From Septoria linicola (lineage: Eukaryota; Ascomycota; Dothideomycetes; Mycosphaerellales; Mycosphaerellaceae), in the NCBI GenBank assembly GCA_024114885.1, contig CP099424.1:434001-498000 (forward strand): a stretch of 64,000 bases of DNA, given 5' to 3'. Of the stretch, positions 54,189 to 64,000 are shown piece by piece (the stretch's first letter is position 1; each line of letters begins with the position of its first letter). The notes under the pieces were generated by a model that had not been told where the DNA came from, ran no database searches, and was given only the letters and a program-made list of their open reading frames with translations. The position numbers and the translations under genes are program-made.

Positions 54189-55646
54189 CTAGCCCACGAC
54201 AGGCTGTGCAGCGTAGCTGGAGTTCGTCGCATAGTTGCGATAATGTTGTTGGTAAACACAAGTCTGGCAGCCGCAATCGTATCTGTGATGGTTCCAAGAG
54301 CTCGTGTCCCAGCCAGAACTGTATGGAGGAGTCTGCTGATAGTAGGCTTGGTGTACGTTGGAGGCGTACTGGTAAGCGGACTGCCGAGCACGTTCTTCAG
54401 CACGGCGGTTGGCTTCCTCGACCTCAGCAGCGTACGCATCATAACGAGCAGACTGCTTGTAGTAGTCGTCGATCTTACGCGTGTTGGGAGCCCATGGGTC
54501 CACGGAACTGTAAGGGGTCGAGTACTGCGATGATCGAGCAGACAGGGGCGCAGAAAGCGGCTGTGGCTGTTCAAATGACCTAGTCGACGATGCTGTGTAT
54601 GGCGACGGGTACGGCGAGTATCGATCGCTCCTCGAGCCAGCATGAGAGCTGCGGTGCAGGTTCGTATTGAGAGGCGACAGGCGTGCAGGCAGCTGCTTCG
54701 CGACCATCTTGCTCTGGTGAGACTCCCAAGCTTGAGACCAAGATTTGAAGCTGTTGCCGGTAGCGCTACCGACTGACGGGTCAATGTGCAGGCGCCACTC
54801 CAACTTCTCGAGCCAGAATGCTTCCAGCTTGTTGAGCTCGACGACCTTGATTGCTGTTACATCAGACCAGGATCGGTTGATGAACGTGTTGTCATCAAGA
54901 AACTTGCTGCCCAGAATCAATGCCACGGCAAGAAGTCGGTAAATCTCGTTGTCACCACCGTGAACGGTATCAGGAAACCTGATCATGCGATCGTTGAGGT
55001 AGTACAAGCTGAGCAGGATCGTAGCTGCGGGCAGGCGCGTCGCCGAAAGTACTTGGTGCACCCACTTGCGGAACTGTGGTGAGGTCTGCTGTCGAAGTTG
55101 GAAGCTTCGAGACATGTCAATATCAGCCAAGCTGATGGGGGAGAGGTGGTAGGCATACATTGAAGTAACAGCCTGAGTCACAAAATCCGTCATGCTCTCC
55201 ATCTCGTAATCGAGATGTGCTGAGACACCGCCAGTGGCCTTCTCCTCCTTTGCAGCTTGACGTTGCTGCTCTCGTGCGCGTTGCTGCTGCTGTTCTTGCT
55301 GAAGCCGCTGCTGATAGTCGTCGGTGAAAGACATGCGGTCTTGGATCCTGAGCGGTGGCAGGATCGGCGCTGCCAGTGGGTCGTAGAAGTTCGAGATCGG
55401 AGGCAGACTTGTCGAGCTCTGGTAGCTGTTCGGTTGATACTGATATGTCGGTGGCGCGGGTGCGACTGCTGGCTGCATGTAGCTCTGCGGTTGGTAGTCG
55501 TAGGCACAGTCTGACCGGCACTGGCTTTGCACTTGTGAATATGGGTCCTGGCCGTAGTGCATGTTGCTGTAGCCATATCCGGAGCCGGAGTCTGGCGGAG
55601 TAAGTGGCTGTTGGCCAGCCATGGGCCGTTGATAGTAGCCCGGCAT
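54189..55646 (-). CDS. CLG1: Pho80/Clg1-type cyclin, 485 aa
   Basis: The start is the ATG at 55646 (MPGYYQRPMAGQQPLTPP); the frame is open upstream through leader sequence without support. Residues 1-145 are Tyr/Gln/Pro rich, with a Gln-rich helix (QQRLQQEQQQQRAREQQRQ). The cyclin box of Pho80 type covers about residues 146-288: ESMTDFVTQAVTSMYAY, ATILLSLYYLNDRMI, YRLLAVALILGSKFLDDNTFINRSW, then LEAFWLEKLEWRLHI. The remaining 200 residues are Ser/Tyr/Pro rich with a charged helix (AEVEEANRRAEERARQ) and a CGCQTC motif. Such cyclins bind Pho85-like kinases and link nutrient state to growth. The 3.3-kb upstream gap may hold its promoter. Confidence 0.85.
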   Translation of the reverse strand: MPGYYQRPMAGQQPLTPPDSGSGYGYSNMHYGQDPYSQVQSQCRSDCAYDYQPQSYMQPAVAPAPPTYQYQPNSYQSSTSLPPISNFYDPLAAPILPPLRIQDRMSFTDDYQQRLQQEQQQQRAREQQRQAAKEEKATGGVSAHLDYEMESMTDFVTQAVTSMYAYHLSPISLADIDMSRSFQLRQQTSPQFRKWVHQVLSATRLPAATILLSLYYLNDRMIRFPDTVHGGDNEIYRLLAVALILGSKFLDDNTFINRSWSDVTAIKVVELNKLEAFWLEKLEWRLHIDPSVGSATGNSFKSWSQAWESHQSKMVAKQLPARLSPLNTNLHRSSHAGSRSDRYSPYPSPYTASSTRSFEQPQPLSAPLSARSSQYSTPYSSVDPWAPNTRKIDDYYKQSARYDAYAAEVEEANRRAEERARQSAYQYASNVHQAYYQQTPPYSSGWDTSSWNHHRYDCGCQTCVYQQHYRNYATNSSYAAQPVVG

Positions 55647-58600
55647 AATTGCAGTTGCAGTAGCAAAGGCGAAGACACGGTACGTGAGTACGACCTGTAC
55701 TGCTGTCAGTGACCTGTGCCAAGAAAGTGCACTTCGTTTCGAAACACGAACCGCGTCTTTGCAAAAGCACACCGACAAAGACCAGGTACCGTTTTCAAGG
55801 GTGCAAGATTTACTGGCCGTACACCATACGATGTCGTCTGCGATTCGCTATCAAGGTGCTGTTTGTGGTGAGGCGCTCGAAGTCGTCCAGGGAGTTCTAG
55901 GCTGTTTGGGATGTGTTGGCCAGATTGTCCAGAAGTCGAGAGTGGACGCCGATGTGAGTGTATCGGGAAAGTCCCGCAGTAGTATTGTCGTGTGAGTCTA
56001 GCAGGGAACGAAGCTAAGTGAATAGTTCTGTCCTGTTATTGTGGTGAAAGAGTGCGTCGTAGGTAGCGCAGCGAAACAAACGCGGAAGCCAATGGATGCT
56101 GCTGGTGCGTTTGCGACTTTCGAAGCCTTTCTGAGTCTGACCGCGCGGCGGTAATAGTCACAGTCTAGGCAACGATGACAGAGGCGAAGATGCGTGTCGT
56201 CGGGTTCGCTCGTGTACAGGATGGGCGGCCGGACGAAGGCTTTGACGTGGCGGAGTCGCAGCGCAAACGGGTCGAGAGAGTGGCCGTACCGCAAAGAGAG
56301 TCCTGGATTGACGATGGCGCAGTGTAGAGACTCTTTCACGCGCACACTGATGCCGGCAGTGCGATGGTGAGGGTTGAAGAGGAGGGAGGTGGGAGAGTGG
56401 CCGAAGGGATCCAGCGCAGAGGAGAGCGAGGAGAGATTGAGATGACCTTCCAAGGTTGCGATGGCTCTCGGATAGCGGGCCAGTCAAACGCTCGTGTGTG
56501 GTCTCCGGGACAAATCGCTTTTGCGACGCGGCCAAAAGTGCTGGCACCAACAAAATTTGCTGGACGTGCGCCTGCCTGCTCCACACAACGAACGAGGCAC
56601 AATAGTAATGTAATAATAAAATTGACCGTCTGCCGCCTGCTGCAGAGTCACTGATGCGCACTCTCTGTCCAAAGGACAACGTGTCGATGTGGTGCAGTGT
56701 GAACACGAGGAATGCTGGCGACCACACAGCTGGGCACAGCAACAGCGACAGGCAGAAAGGAAAATTCTGCTTGCAGACGTGCTGCTGATCCAAGGAGTCT
56801 GACCGGCAACGCTGCTCGCCAAAGAGACCCTGATCAAGCACAAGTACATCACCAAAAAAACGCAGGCGGGGACACACCCAGCACGCGGCCTTGGAGTGGT
56901 CATGCCCGAGTGGTGGCTCGCCTGGCCTTTCTCCGCCGGCCTTGCCTGTGACACATTTTCTCCTTACGCCCAGAATCTCTCGTCATGACAAACGCTCTCT
57001 CAACTGTGTCCTCGATTTCTGTCTGGTATCCGCATCGCGTCGCCGCTTGCGCTGGTGTCTTGTGCGCCGTCATCATCGATGCACGCCTCACCTCACACCC
57101 GCACGAGGAGAACAGGCTCGCCGGAACAGGCTGGCTGCCCTTGTCACATTGTTTGGGTGCATGAGCTCGGGTTTTGCTTTGTTCATGCTCTGAAACTCTC
57201 CCTCACCGCACTCTGTGCACTCAGACTACCGTGTGACGTGCGGATATATTCCCAGTCGGATACGTACCGGTACGATGCCCCCCCAAGACTGGAGCACTTG
57301 TACTGCCGCATCGGTCACGTACGGCTTGCTCGCTGCTGCGTGTTCTAAGCTCGTGTTGGGTGAGCACCCGATTACTACGCCAAATATAGTTGTCCACGTC
57401 CGGTCGTACTCATCATGCGCTTGGCCTCGCGCCGCTGTTATCCGTACAGAGCCCCGTCGCATCCACACATCCAACTCACACTCCCCCCATCACAGAGTCA
57501 ATAATCTAGCCGCCTGCCAGCGGCAAAAGTCTGCGAGCTGTGTGATGTGGCCGCTGCTACCTATCGCATTCCAATACCCGACACATCGGCTCGCGAGATT
57601 TGCTGTGACACGTGGCTACCGTTCGCCTACCTCCTGTCTTGCATTTACAAGCAGATCACCGCAACAAGAAAAGACGCTGCCAGTGAGGGCATATCAGCTG
57701 AATTGCAGGGCGTTGGATCTGCACCTGCGTAGGCGAATTCTCCTGCCACATCTTTCCACGTTCTGATGCGCTCGCTGTCCGGATGTGTTCGCACTGCCAT
57801 TCTGTTGCGCCGCGGCCGCCCCACGAAGGACCACACCCAAGCTGCAATACCTCCATCTAGCTGTAGAGGTGTCAGCTTCCGCAAACTCTAGCACATCTGA
57901 GTAGCTTGCGGCCTTCCTTCAGCTCCGCAGTAGCCTGCTCCTCACGATTTATCGAATGCGCTGCCTGTTTCATCGTCGACACAGCTTCAAAAATCAAGGT
58001 AACCCATTAAGTGCAATATTGAGGCTGACATGCTGCAGCCACAATGTCTCGGAGGCAGCGGACAGCTGCTGCCGACCATTGTTTGCGCTGTCCGCACGCC
58101 CGTACAGCTAGACCTCACATGTAAGTCGAGCTCCGGTTCCCGTTTTCTGCAATGCCGATTGGACGCCATATTTCTTATGTTCGCCGGAAGTTGCTTTTTG
58201 GTCTTTGAGACGTTGTCATACGACCACGGTCGGAGTGTTGCCTTGCACTTATTGCGCTGCAATAAATGCCGAGGGAAAACTGGTGATGCCGTTTGGGGTA
58301 CCTTGGAGCCTGATCAGGATGTAGATACCTCCCGAACCAATGGCACGGAAGTGCAGCACGAGTTTGATCATCTTGTGCAGCTATTCGATGCATGTGGTGG
58401 CTATGGCATGGTTTCCACTTGGAGGCAGAAGCCATCTTCATTCTTTGTGTGCTTCAGGCGTGCTTTCTTTGTATCGCGGAATGGATGAGCCGACCTCACC
58501 TCATACCGTGAAGGTCGCATATCCTGAGGAAGCGCCCCAAATGTGCCCAAACGTTCACAGCAGAGATTAGAGATGATGTCTGAAGCATCCTTAGATGGTT

Positions 58601-58984
58601 GGACAACGTAGAACATCGTTGAAATGCTCAAAGATTGGGCGTTTGAATGTTAATGTAGCACTATGTGGTATCGAGATTACCAATGCCTAATCTACGCTCA
58701 TCCTGCATGAGATTGCGCTCATTGTAAGAAGCTATCGAGGAAGTGTACAGTAGTTGTAGGACTGCCCGTAGAATGCAGAGTATCGGCATGTGATGACCTC
58801 TGCCAAGCCTTGAAGCTTCACTTGGGCTTCAACACACAATTCACTATAACTCTAAAACACTAGCACAGATACAGGATCTATAACGTGCTATGCTATCGTA
58901 AATCATGCATAAAGTACTTGCGAGCATAACAAAAGAGTGGCAGGCCGAAGTGGCCTACCATATACTGCACTTATCGTGCTGCGG
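55647..58984. other. Gene-poor 3.3-kb stretch, no supportable gene
   Basis: Frames are up to 239 codons but are overlapping and unconserved by eye. The part next to 55646 is the cyclin leader and promoter. Confidence 0.45.
57263..57274. repeat. 12-bp perfect palindrome CGTACCGGTACG
   Basis: The twelve bases read the same on both strands and do not extend further. Probably a chance palindrome or a dimer-binding site; isolated. Confidence 0.9.
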
Positions 58985-58991
58985 AAAAAAA
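58985..58991 (-). terminator. Pol III T7 terminator of the tRNA gene
   Basis: Seven T residues on the minus strand start 7 nt after the tRNA discriminator base. This is the expected RNA polymerase III stop and supports transcription of the adjacent tRNA. Confidence 0.7.
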
Positions 58992-58997
58992 CGTACT

Positions 58998-59139
58998 CGA
59001 TCGAGACGGGACTCGAACCCGCAATCTTTGCCAGTCGTCTACGCCGGAAAGCAATGCTTTCGGAAACAGTTAGTTTACATTATAATGCGTGCAGGAATGT
59101 AGAGGAGGTAGCTTACCCTTACCATTAGGCCACCCGATC
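58998..59139 (-). tRNA. tRNA-Arg(CCG) with two interruptions
   Basis: Read 59139 to 58998. Acceptor GATCGGG pairs with CTCGATC (one G-U). The T-arm GCGGG/CCCGT has loop TTCGAGT. A box TGGCCTAATGG (59132-59122) and B box GGTTCGAGTCC (59019-59009) are intact. The anticodon arm is TTGCT (59054-59050), loop TT-CCG-G, then a 10-nt canonical-position intron (59043-59034), T, and GGCAA (59032-59028); the variable loop is AGATT. The D-stem GCCT/AGGC closes only after removing 60 nt (59116-59057). This insert begins GTAAGC, contains AAACTAACTG and ends AG, like a spliceosomal intron. It may be a functional tRNA with a novel second intron, or one killed by an insertion. Confidence 0.7.
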
Positions 59140-59685
59140 AGTCAAAGGGTATTGGATTTTACCTCTGATTGGCCAGAAACCCGATTCTATCGAAATTATA
59201 TATCAATATGCGATTCGTAATATTAGGCCACCCGACCGTGCCCGAAACTACTGGATTATAGCAACGGGATGAGCCGAGAGCTGCCTGCATATTTATATAG
59301 TTTAATATTAATGCACGGGAGCGTGAGATGAGATTGTTCCTGTAGGATCGTAACAGATCTGTAGTGGATGCCAAATCCATCAAGCTATTACAGACACCTG
59401 AGCGCTGTTTGTTGAACATCCCGGCCGAAGGACATCCTATGCTTGAACCCTTTCGTAACGAGAAGCTGCAGCACCAACAGCATCAATGGGAAACGATATA
59501 TTCACTGCGGTTGACGCGAGGTTGAATGACGCTACTCACCTTGAGCATCAAAAAGCACCGACCTACCTTATTCGGTATAGCGGGGTTGACTCTCTTTTCC
59601 TCGTATGGCGGCTTAATATCTTGTCGATATTAACGAAGTCCCATCGATAGTACTCAGTTTGGTCACGATCTCGAGCTTTGGAGAC
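59140..59685. other. AT-rich intergenic stretch with tRNA-like fragments
   Basis: It is more AT-rich than its surroundings near 59196-59230 and 59290-59315. It holds a tRNA 5'-end copy (next entry) and no supportable gene. Confidence 0.5.
59222..59235 (-). repeat. 14-nt copy of the tRNA 5' half
   Basis: ATTAGGCCACCCGA at 59222-59235 equals 59124-59137, which is the acceptor and D-arm start of the tRNA. No matching T-arm accompanies it, so it is a fragment. Confidence 0.7.
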
Positions 59686-61657
59686 TCATGGCAGTGGGGC
59701 AAAGTTCATCTTTATGATGCAGCCGCCGTGAGATGCCGCTCGCTCAACTTGTTCCAGCTGAAAACTCTCTACACCATGCAATTGGGATCCGTGGACTGAT
59801 TCGCGATACAAGACAAGCCACCGGGAAATTAGAGAATGCTCGATCAGTATATGTGAGGCCGAGTATGCTTGTGTCCTGAGCAGATTGTATATAGGATGCT
59901 CGGCTACGATCGCTTTGTTACCTGCAGAACCATCAGTAAGCGTGTATCGACCATAACAAGACATGGAAAGTATACCCTTGTTTCGAATCTCTCCTGAGTC
60001 TGTAAAATACTGTATCTCGGGCCGACCAACCATACCCAACAAGACACCCTTCTCGCGGTATATGCCCACGAAGTTGTTGCGCACGATCATACAAACATTT
60101 CCTTCGAAAGTCGGAACGATCAAAGGGCGAAGTGCCGAGAGATTTTGCCGTAGCAATTCTGCACTCTCCTCTCGGAGTGGACGTCGCTTCGGCGTGTACT
60201 GATAATCCACCCATGGCAGCAGGCCAGCCTCAGCTAGCTGCATAATCAGTGCAGCATTCCACACCACTTGTGGGCTTGTGGAGTCCTTCTCCAGAGCGAG
60301 ATACCTGGACAAGGTATTCTTCAGATACATGACGGCTCGTGCTGGTTGATCCCAAAAGTTGGCAGGATTGAGGATGGCCTCAAGCGGACAGTAATCACCA
60401 ATGAACAACAACAAGACATGGCCGTGGACGGTGGCGGGCGTTGCCTGCTTCGCCCAGGTGACCTCCATCTCGTCAGTGACTGGTATGGCATCCGTGCCCA
60501 GCTCAACATCATGCCCCCGGCCGAATTGACAGACATCGCGCATCCAACGATTGACGATGCTACGTGTTGAGTCTTGGATAGGCTGATAGTCCGAGCCTAC
60601 GTAGTCTACAGCTCTTGCAGAGTCCACAAGTTGCTCGAGGCCTTTGAACCCGGAGGTATGAAGGTTGTGGAAGAGGACCAAGTCTTTGTCTTCAGGCTCG
60701 TATGATGTGTGATAGCCACCAGGCTGTCGGTTGAGCAGTGTAGGCTTGCCGAACAAAGCAATGAGTGATGACTCCTTGATATCGATCATAGAAGTATCCA
60801 CTGGCAGCAGCGAACCATCTGGTGCACGCAGAGCCTTCGTTGCGGCACTAGGGAATGAGTAGACACTACAAGCCGTCACAGCCATAGTGTCAATCTCAGC
60901 GAGGATTTGCATGAAGATGCCGTAGACTTCATTAGTTCGCTGCACAAGGTCGGTAGCGTGACGCTGCCAAGGGGACACTTTGCTGCTCATACCGATGTAT
61001 CTGAGGTAGACGGTGACATCAAGGCCCGTAATGTGTGACACCATTCGCTGCCAGTGATCGAGCTCGTCAAATTTGTAGTTCCGCTCTTGTAAAACCTGAA
61101 TGACTTGTAGTAATACTCGTACGGTGATGGGAAGAGATCGGACGTAGTACACAGTGCTGCAAGGCGTGTGTGGTGGGCTGTTCGCATCGCTAGTCTTCAT
61201 GTGGAGCAGAGCTTTGAGGTTAATGTCTGGAAGCAACATTGGGTATTCGAGAAGTCTGCTCAAGTCAGTTTGGGCCGCGCATGCATGAGATAGACAATTA
61301 TTACCTGTGCCAGTCTGATTTTGCTGCTGGATTGGCTGATTGTGGCAGAAGGAATCGCAGAGCATATTCAGACACTGCGGCAACATTCATGTTCGAAGAA
61401 CGCAAACGCTCCACGACTATGTCGAACACGTGGCGGCGAAATCGCTCCGTGGGCAAGTGCTGGAAAGGGGTATCATCCTCGCCTGGTAGTGTGTAGTCCT
61501 GGACTGTCTTCAAGCGGCGACCCTTTGCGCGATGAGAGACCGCTGAGCCTGATACAGGCAGTGAAGTGATGCGCGGCACGATTCGATTCTGAGTGCGTAT
61601 GGGGTTGCTCGAGTTGGCCGGATTGCTTGGGTTGCCGAGGAAGTTCCTCAATGACAT
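59686..61657 (-). CDS. Unrecognised conserved-looking protein, 2 exons, 640 aa
   Basis: Exon 1 is 61657-61305 from MSLRNFLGNPSNP in a GCCGCCATGTC context; a 49-nt intron (GTAATA...GAGCAG) leads to exon 2 at 61255-59686. The junction falls inside an Arg codon and keeps frame. Residues 1-60 are Ser/Pro/Arg rich. The remainder is globular and mixed alpha/beta by composition, without a signal peptide or clear membrane helix; the segment VLLLFIGDYCPLEAILN is hydrophobic but short. I recognise no catalytic motif or family. Length, clean splicing and even composition make it a credible gene. It lies next to the interrupted tRNA. Confidence 0.65.
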
Positions 61658-63356
61658 GGCGGCGGCGGCGGCGGCTTGTCAAGACAACGATGACCAGAAG
61701 AGGAGGAGGACGTACTACAAGATCGAAGGAGAATTCAGGTGAAGCCCGTCTCGTTTGCCCAAGTCAAACACAGAGCAAGCGGAGTCTCCCGAAGATTCCA
61801 CCCTGGCGACCGCACATGCAGCCAAGCGTAGGCCCGTGCTTCGTGAAGCAATGAATACTACAGCCATCGAACCACGGATTTGTATGTCGAGCGCGCAGAA
61901 CCAGACAAACTCGAGCCTTGTGTGGGTCCTTGGGGCATGCTTGAAGGAATGACCATGCGGCCTAGGAAGACATAGCGAGAAGTTCTGTTCATGCATCAGC
62001 TTCGATACAGCTTGCAGCGCTAGCCGCAAAGCACGAATGATATAGGAGCAATGATATACGCTGCTGATGGGTCATAGCTTCTGAGCAAATCTCACAGGTG
62101 CCTGCTCGATTGCTACAACAGCCACTGATCATGTGCAAAGTAATCTATTGTAGTCGTGTCGGATCATCAATGCAGTATGGAAGTGTAGTCAGTCCATCTC
62201 CGCAACCGGGCAGAGCCAGGGCTTTGATTTTGTATGCATTATTCTCATTCCCTACTCCTCCGTCAGTCTCATCACGGAAACCCGCCATCCGGATTTCAGC
62301 CACTCGTGATGTGCCATATAGAGCTCTCCCACGCTTCGAACTTGATTTCGGTGCGGAAAACGTGGTTGCTTAGATCTGCCATGATCAACGCGCTTGGTCG
62401 TGAACAGGCGCTTCGCTAGCACGAAGAGCACGCATTGTCTTCATCAGTGCAACGAGACTTGCCCTCACTGTCGTAATCTCTGGTCTCTCGCGTCGGCCGT
62501 AACTTGCACCGTCGATATGTTGTCGATTGCTAGCAGTATCAGTCGCTCGTTAGGAGTTATAAGCAGAGGCAAGATGGCTTGAAAGTTGGTAACATAGTTT
62601 GGAGTTCAGCGAGTCCAGCTTGGCATCGGACCCAACCACAACAGCGTCCTCCGCGGCATTCCCCTTCTCGCCATCTAGACTTTGCGAAGCACATACAGCT
62701 ACTGACGATGACACATGATCAACGATGAGCTCTGGATGTCTTTGAACGGAATTGGCAATCTGCAAATACACCTCTCAGCACCTGTGCCGCTAGTCGTGGC
62801 CTGTTGTACTGAACCATTTCACGAGAAATTCTGCACGCCAGTCTCGAATCATCCCGAGTCATGTCCAACCATATCAAGATACTCTGCCAATGTACGGGAG
62901 AACCTTGTGGAGAGAGACTCCCAAAACAGAGTACAGGATTCCGCACGTTTCGACTTAATTCGAGCGAACCTGGATAGTATGTTTCAGGTGATGTCTACCT
63001 CAAGAGCCAGCATGCTCCATCTATACAGACAGCAATGATTGAGCAAGGCTTGACCTCATGTAGGTCAATTCGAGTCCGTGGTATCGCAGAGAACATGATT
63101 GCATCTGGCAATCACTCCTTTCGCGGCGAAAGCCCTTCGATGTTGCAGTATTGACATATCTGACCTTGAACCGTCTCTGGAGCTGTTCAGGAACAACCTG
63201 TCAGACTGCCCGTGCTCGCGTTTCGCGTGTACAACATATCCTGTCATGGTATATAGAGTTGATGAAGATACGTCAGAGTCTCTCTGCCCGCGAAGACAGG
63301 TGGTTACTCCATACACGTTCACTCAAGCACAGCTTCTAACATACACCGGAGGCGAC
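61658..63356. other. Intergenic, no supportable gene
   Basis: Divergent gap between the unrecognised gene and the methyltransferase. Frames are under about 110 codons. TATATAG at 63250-63256, about 100 bp before the ATG at 63357, could be a TATA element. Confidence 0.45.
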
Positions 63357-64000
63357 ATGGCTACCAACGGACACAGAAGCGATTCTGCAGATATAGACTC
63401 TGACCACCCTCATCATGAACTATGCAAGAGAGCATTTGCTAGCCTCGTGGTCGATTCTGTCGGCCTCACACAGCCAGATTTCCGGGTCTTGGACATGGGA
63501 ACAGGTGATGGCTACTGGCTTCATGACCTTCGATCGCGACTCCGATATCCAGATGAGGCAGATCTGCTAGGCACTGATACGACCATCATGCCAGCAGAAC
63601 AGCGCCCATTCGCCATACCCCACAACATGCGATTCCTGGCACAGGAGCCTACAGACAGCTGGCCAGAAGACATACACGGATACTTCGACCTTGTACACAA
63701 CCGACGAGTGCTAGCATTCAGCGGAGGCTCTTTTGAGAGAGCAGCTGAGATTACAGCTCGTCTTCTTCGACTCGTGAAGCCAGGTGGCACGATCTTGCTA
63801 GTCGATTGTTGCTTGGAGCCTGGGCCGATGGCCTCTCACGATACTCCGAGTCACAAACTTTTCACAATGCTTGGAAACGCTTTGTCGTCGCAAGGCATAG
63901 AAGGTAACCTTGGAGGCGATCTACCTGCTATACTCGATGTCGCGAGTCAAGTATCTGGTGTCAGACTTGCCGATGTGGGACTGAAGAAGAGCGAGAGCAG
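63357..64000 (+). CDS. Class I SAM-dependent methyltransferase, partial (3' end outside)
   Basis: The ATG at 63357 (GGCGACATGGC) opens a frame that remains open for 214 codons to the window edge. Motif I is FRVLDMGTGDGYW at about residues 42-54, where GxGxG binds the S-adenosylmethionine cofactor. An acidic DxxD-like position and YFDLVHNRRVL (motif IV region) follow, then RLVKPGGTILLVD, the usual motif with PGG. The layout resembles LaeA-like or UbiE-like fungal methyltransferases, which often act on small molecules or regulate secondary metabolism. The substrate cannot be told and the C-terminus is unseen. Confidence 0.8.
   Translation, partial: MATNGHRSDSADIDSDHPHHELCKRAFASLVVDSVGLTQPDFRVLDMGTGDGYWLHDLRSRLRYPDEADLLGTDTTIMPAEQRPFAIPHNMRFLAQEPTDSWPEDIHGYFDLVHNRRVLAFSGGSFERAAEITARLLRLVKPGGTILLVDCCLEPGPMASHDTPSHKLFTMLGNALSSQGIEGNLGGDLPAILDVASQVSGVRLADVGLKKSES

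Noticed and set aside
53681..54784. 367-codon minus frame
   Set aside because: It overlaps the cyclin gene in another frame of the same strand and is His/Thr/Arg-rich noise.
56158..56877. 239-codon minus frame upstream of the cyclin gene
   Set aside because: No conserved motif; surrounded by competing frames on both strands.
58998..59139. Class II tRNA (Ser/Leu) reading with a long variable arm
   Set aside because: No variable-arm stem forms, and the D-arm and anticodon arm fit far better as interrupted tRNA-Arg(CCG).
1..64000. CRISPR arrays, operons or bacterial insertion sequences
   Set aside because: No regularly spaced repeats, and the introns and gene families are eukaryotic.

Overview
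The window looks like nuclear DNA of a filamentous ascomycete, most likely a dothideomycete. The genes are eukaryotic, many are interrupted by short GT-AG introns (41 to 160 nt) with CTRAC/CTAAC-type branch points, starts often sit in CAACATG or GCCATGG-like contexts, and the protein set is typically fungal: INO80 and RSC subunits, Prp4 and Ran1-type kinases, a siderophore transporter, a Dip5-type permease, a HET relic and a DUF6604 protein. Family names come from recognising motifs by eye; no database search was possible.

Layout. 1-7.5 kb: a partial gene off the left edge, a coiled-coil protein, a leucine-rich-repeat protein and a J-like-domain protein. 9.0-9.9 kb: a purine phosphoribosyltransferase with three coding exons and a probable 5' UTR intron. 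9.9-15.4 kb: no gene that I can support. 15.5-16.8 kb: a Ran1/Pat1-type kinase with an upstream mini-ORF. 16.8-21.7 kb: another gene-poor stretch. 21.7-24.1 kb: the splicing kinase Prp4. 25-28.5 kb: two secreted-protein genes flank a decayed HET-family fragment. 29-33.6 kb: ARP5, divergent from a small membrane protein, then a BTB protein. 34-39 kb: a siderophore-type MFS transporter with a GATA palindrome upstream, divergent from RSC7. 40-44 kb: an arrestin-like protein and a DUF6604 protein with membrane segments. 44-49 kb: a seven-transmembrane receptor-like protein and an amino-acid permease. 50.4-52.7 kb: a two-exon gene frameshifted inside its conserved C-terminal domain. 54.2-55.6 kb: a Pho80/Clg1-type cyclin. 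59 kb: an interrupted tRNA. 59.7-61.7 kb: an unrecognised gene. 63.4 kb to the end: a partial methyltransferase.

The genes do not form one pathway. Most are housekeeping genes (chromatin remodelling, splicing, purine salvage, cell-cycle kinase/cyclin) mixed with nutrient uptake and surface or secreted proteins. I see no biosynthetic cluster.

The most unusual item is the tRNA at 58998-59139 (minus). It folds as tRNA-Arg(CCG) only if a 60-nt insert is removed from the D-arm, in addition to a canonical 10-nt anticodon-loop intron. The insert has spliceosomal-intron hallmarks: GTAAGC at its 5' end, ACTAAC inside and AG at its 3' end. The second strongest item is an 11-bp-arm palindrome of two GATA-factor sites just upstream of the siderophore transporter.
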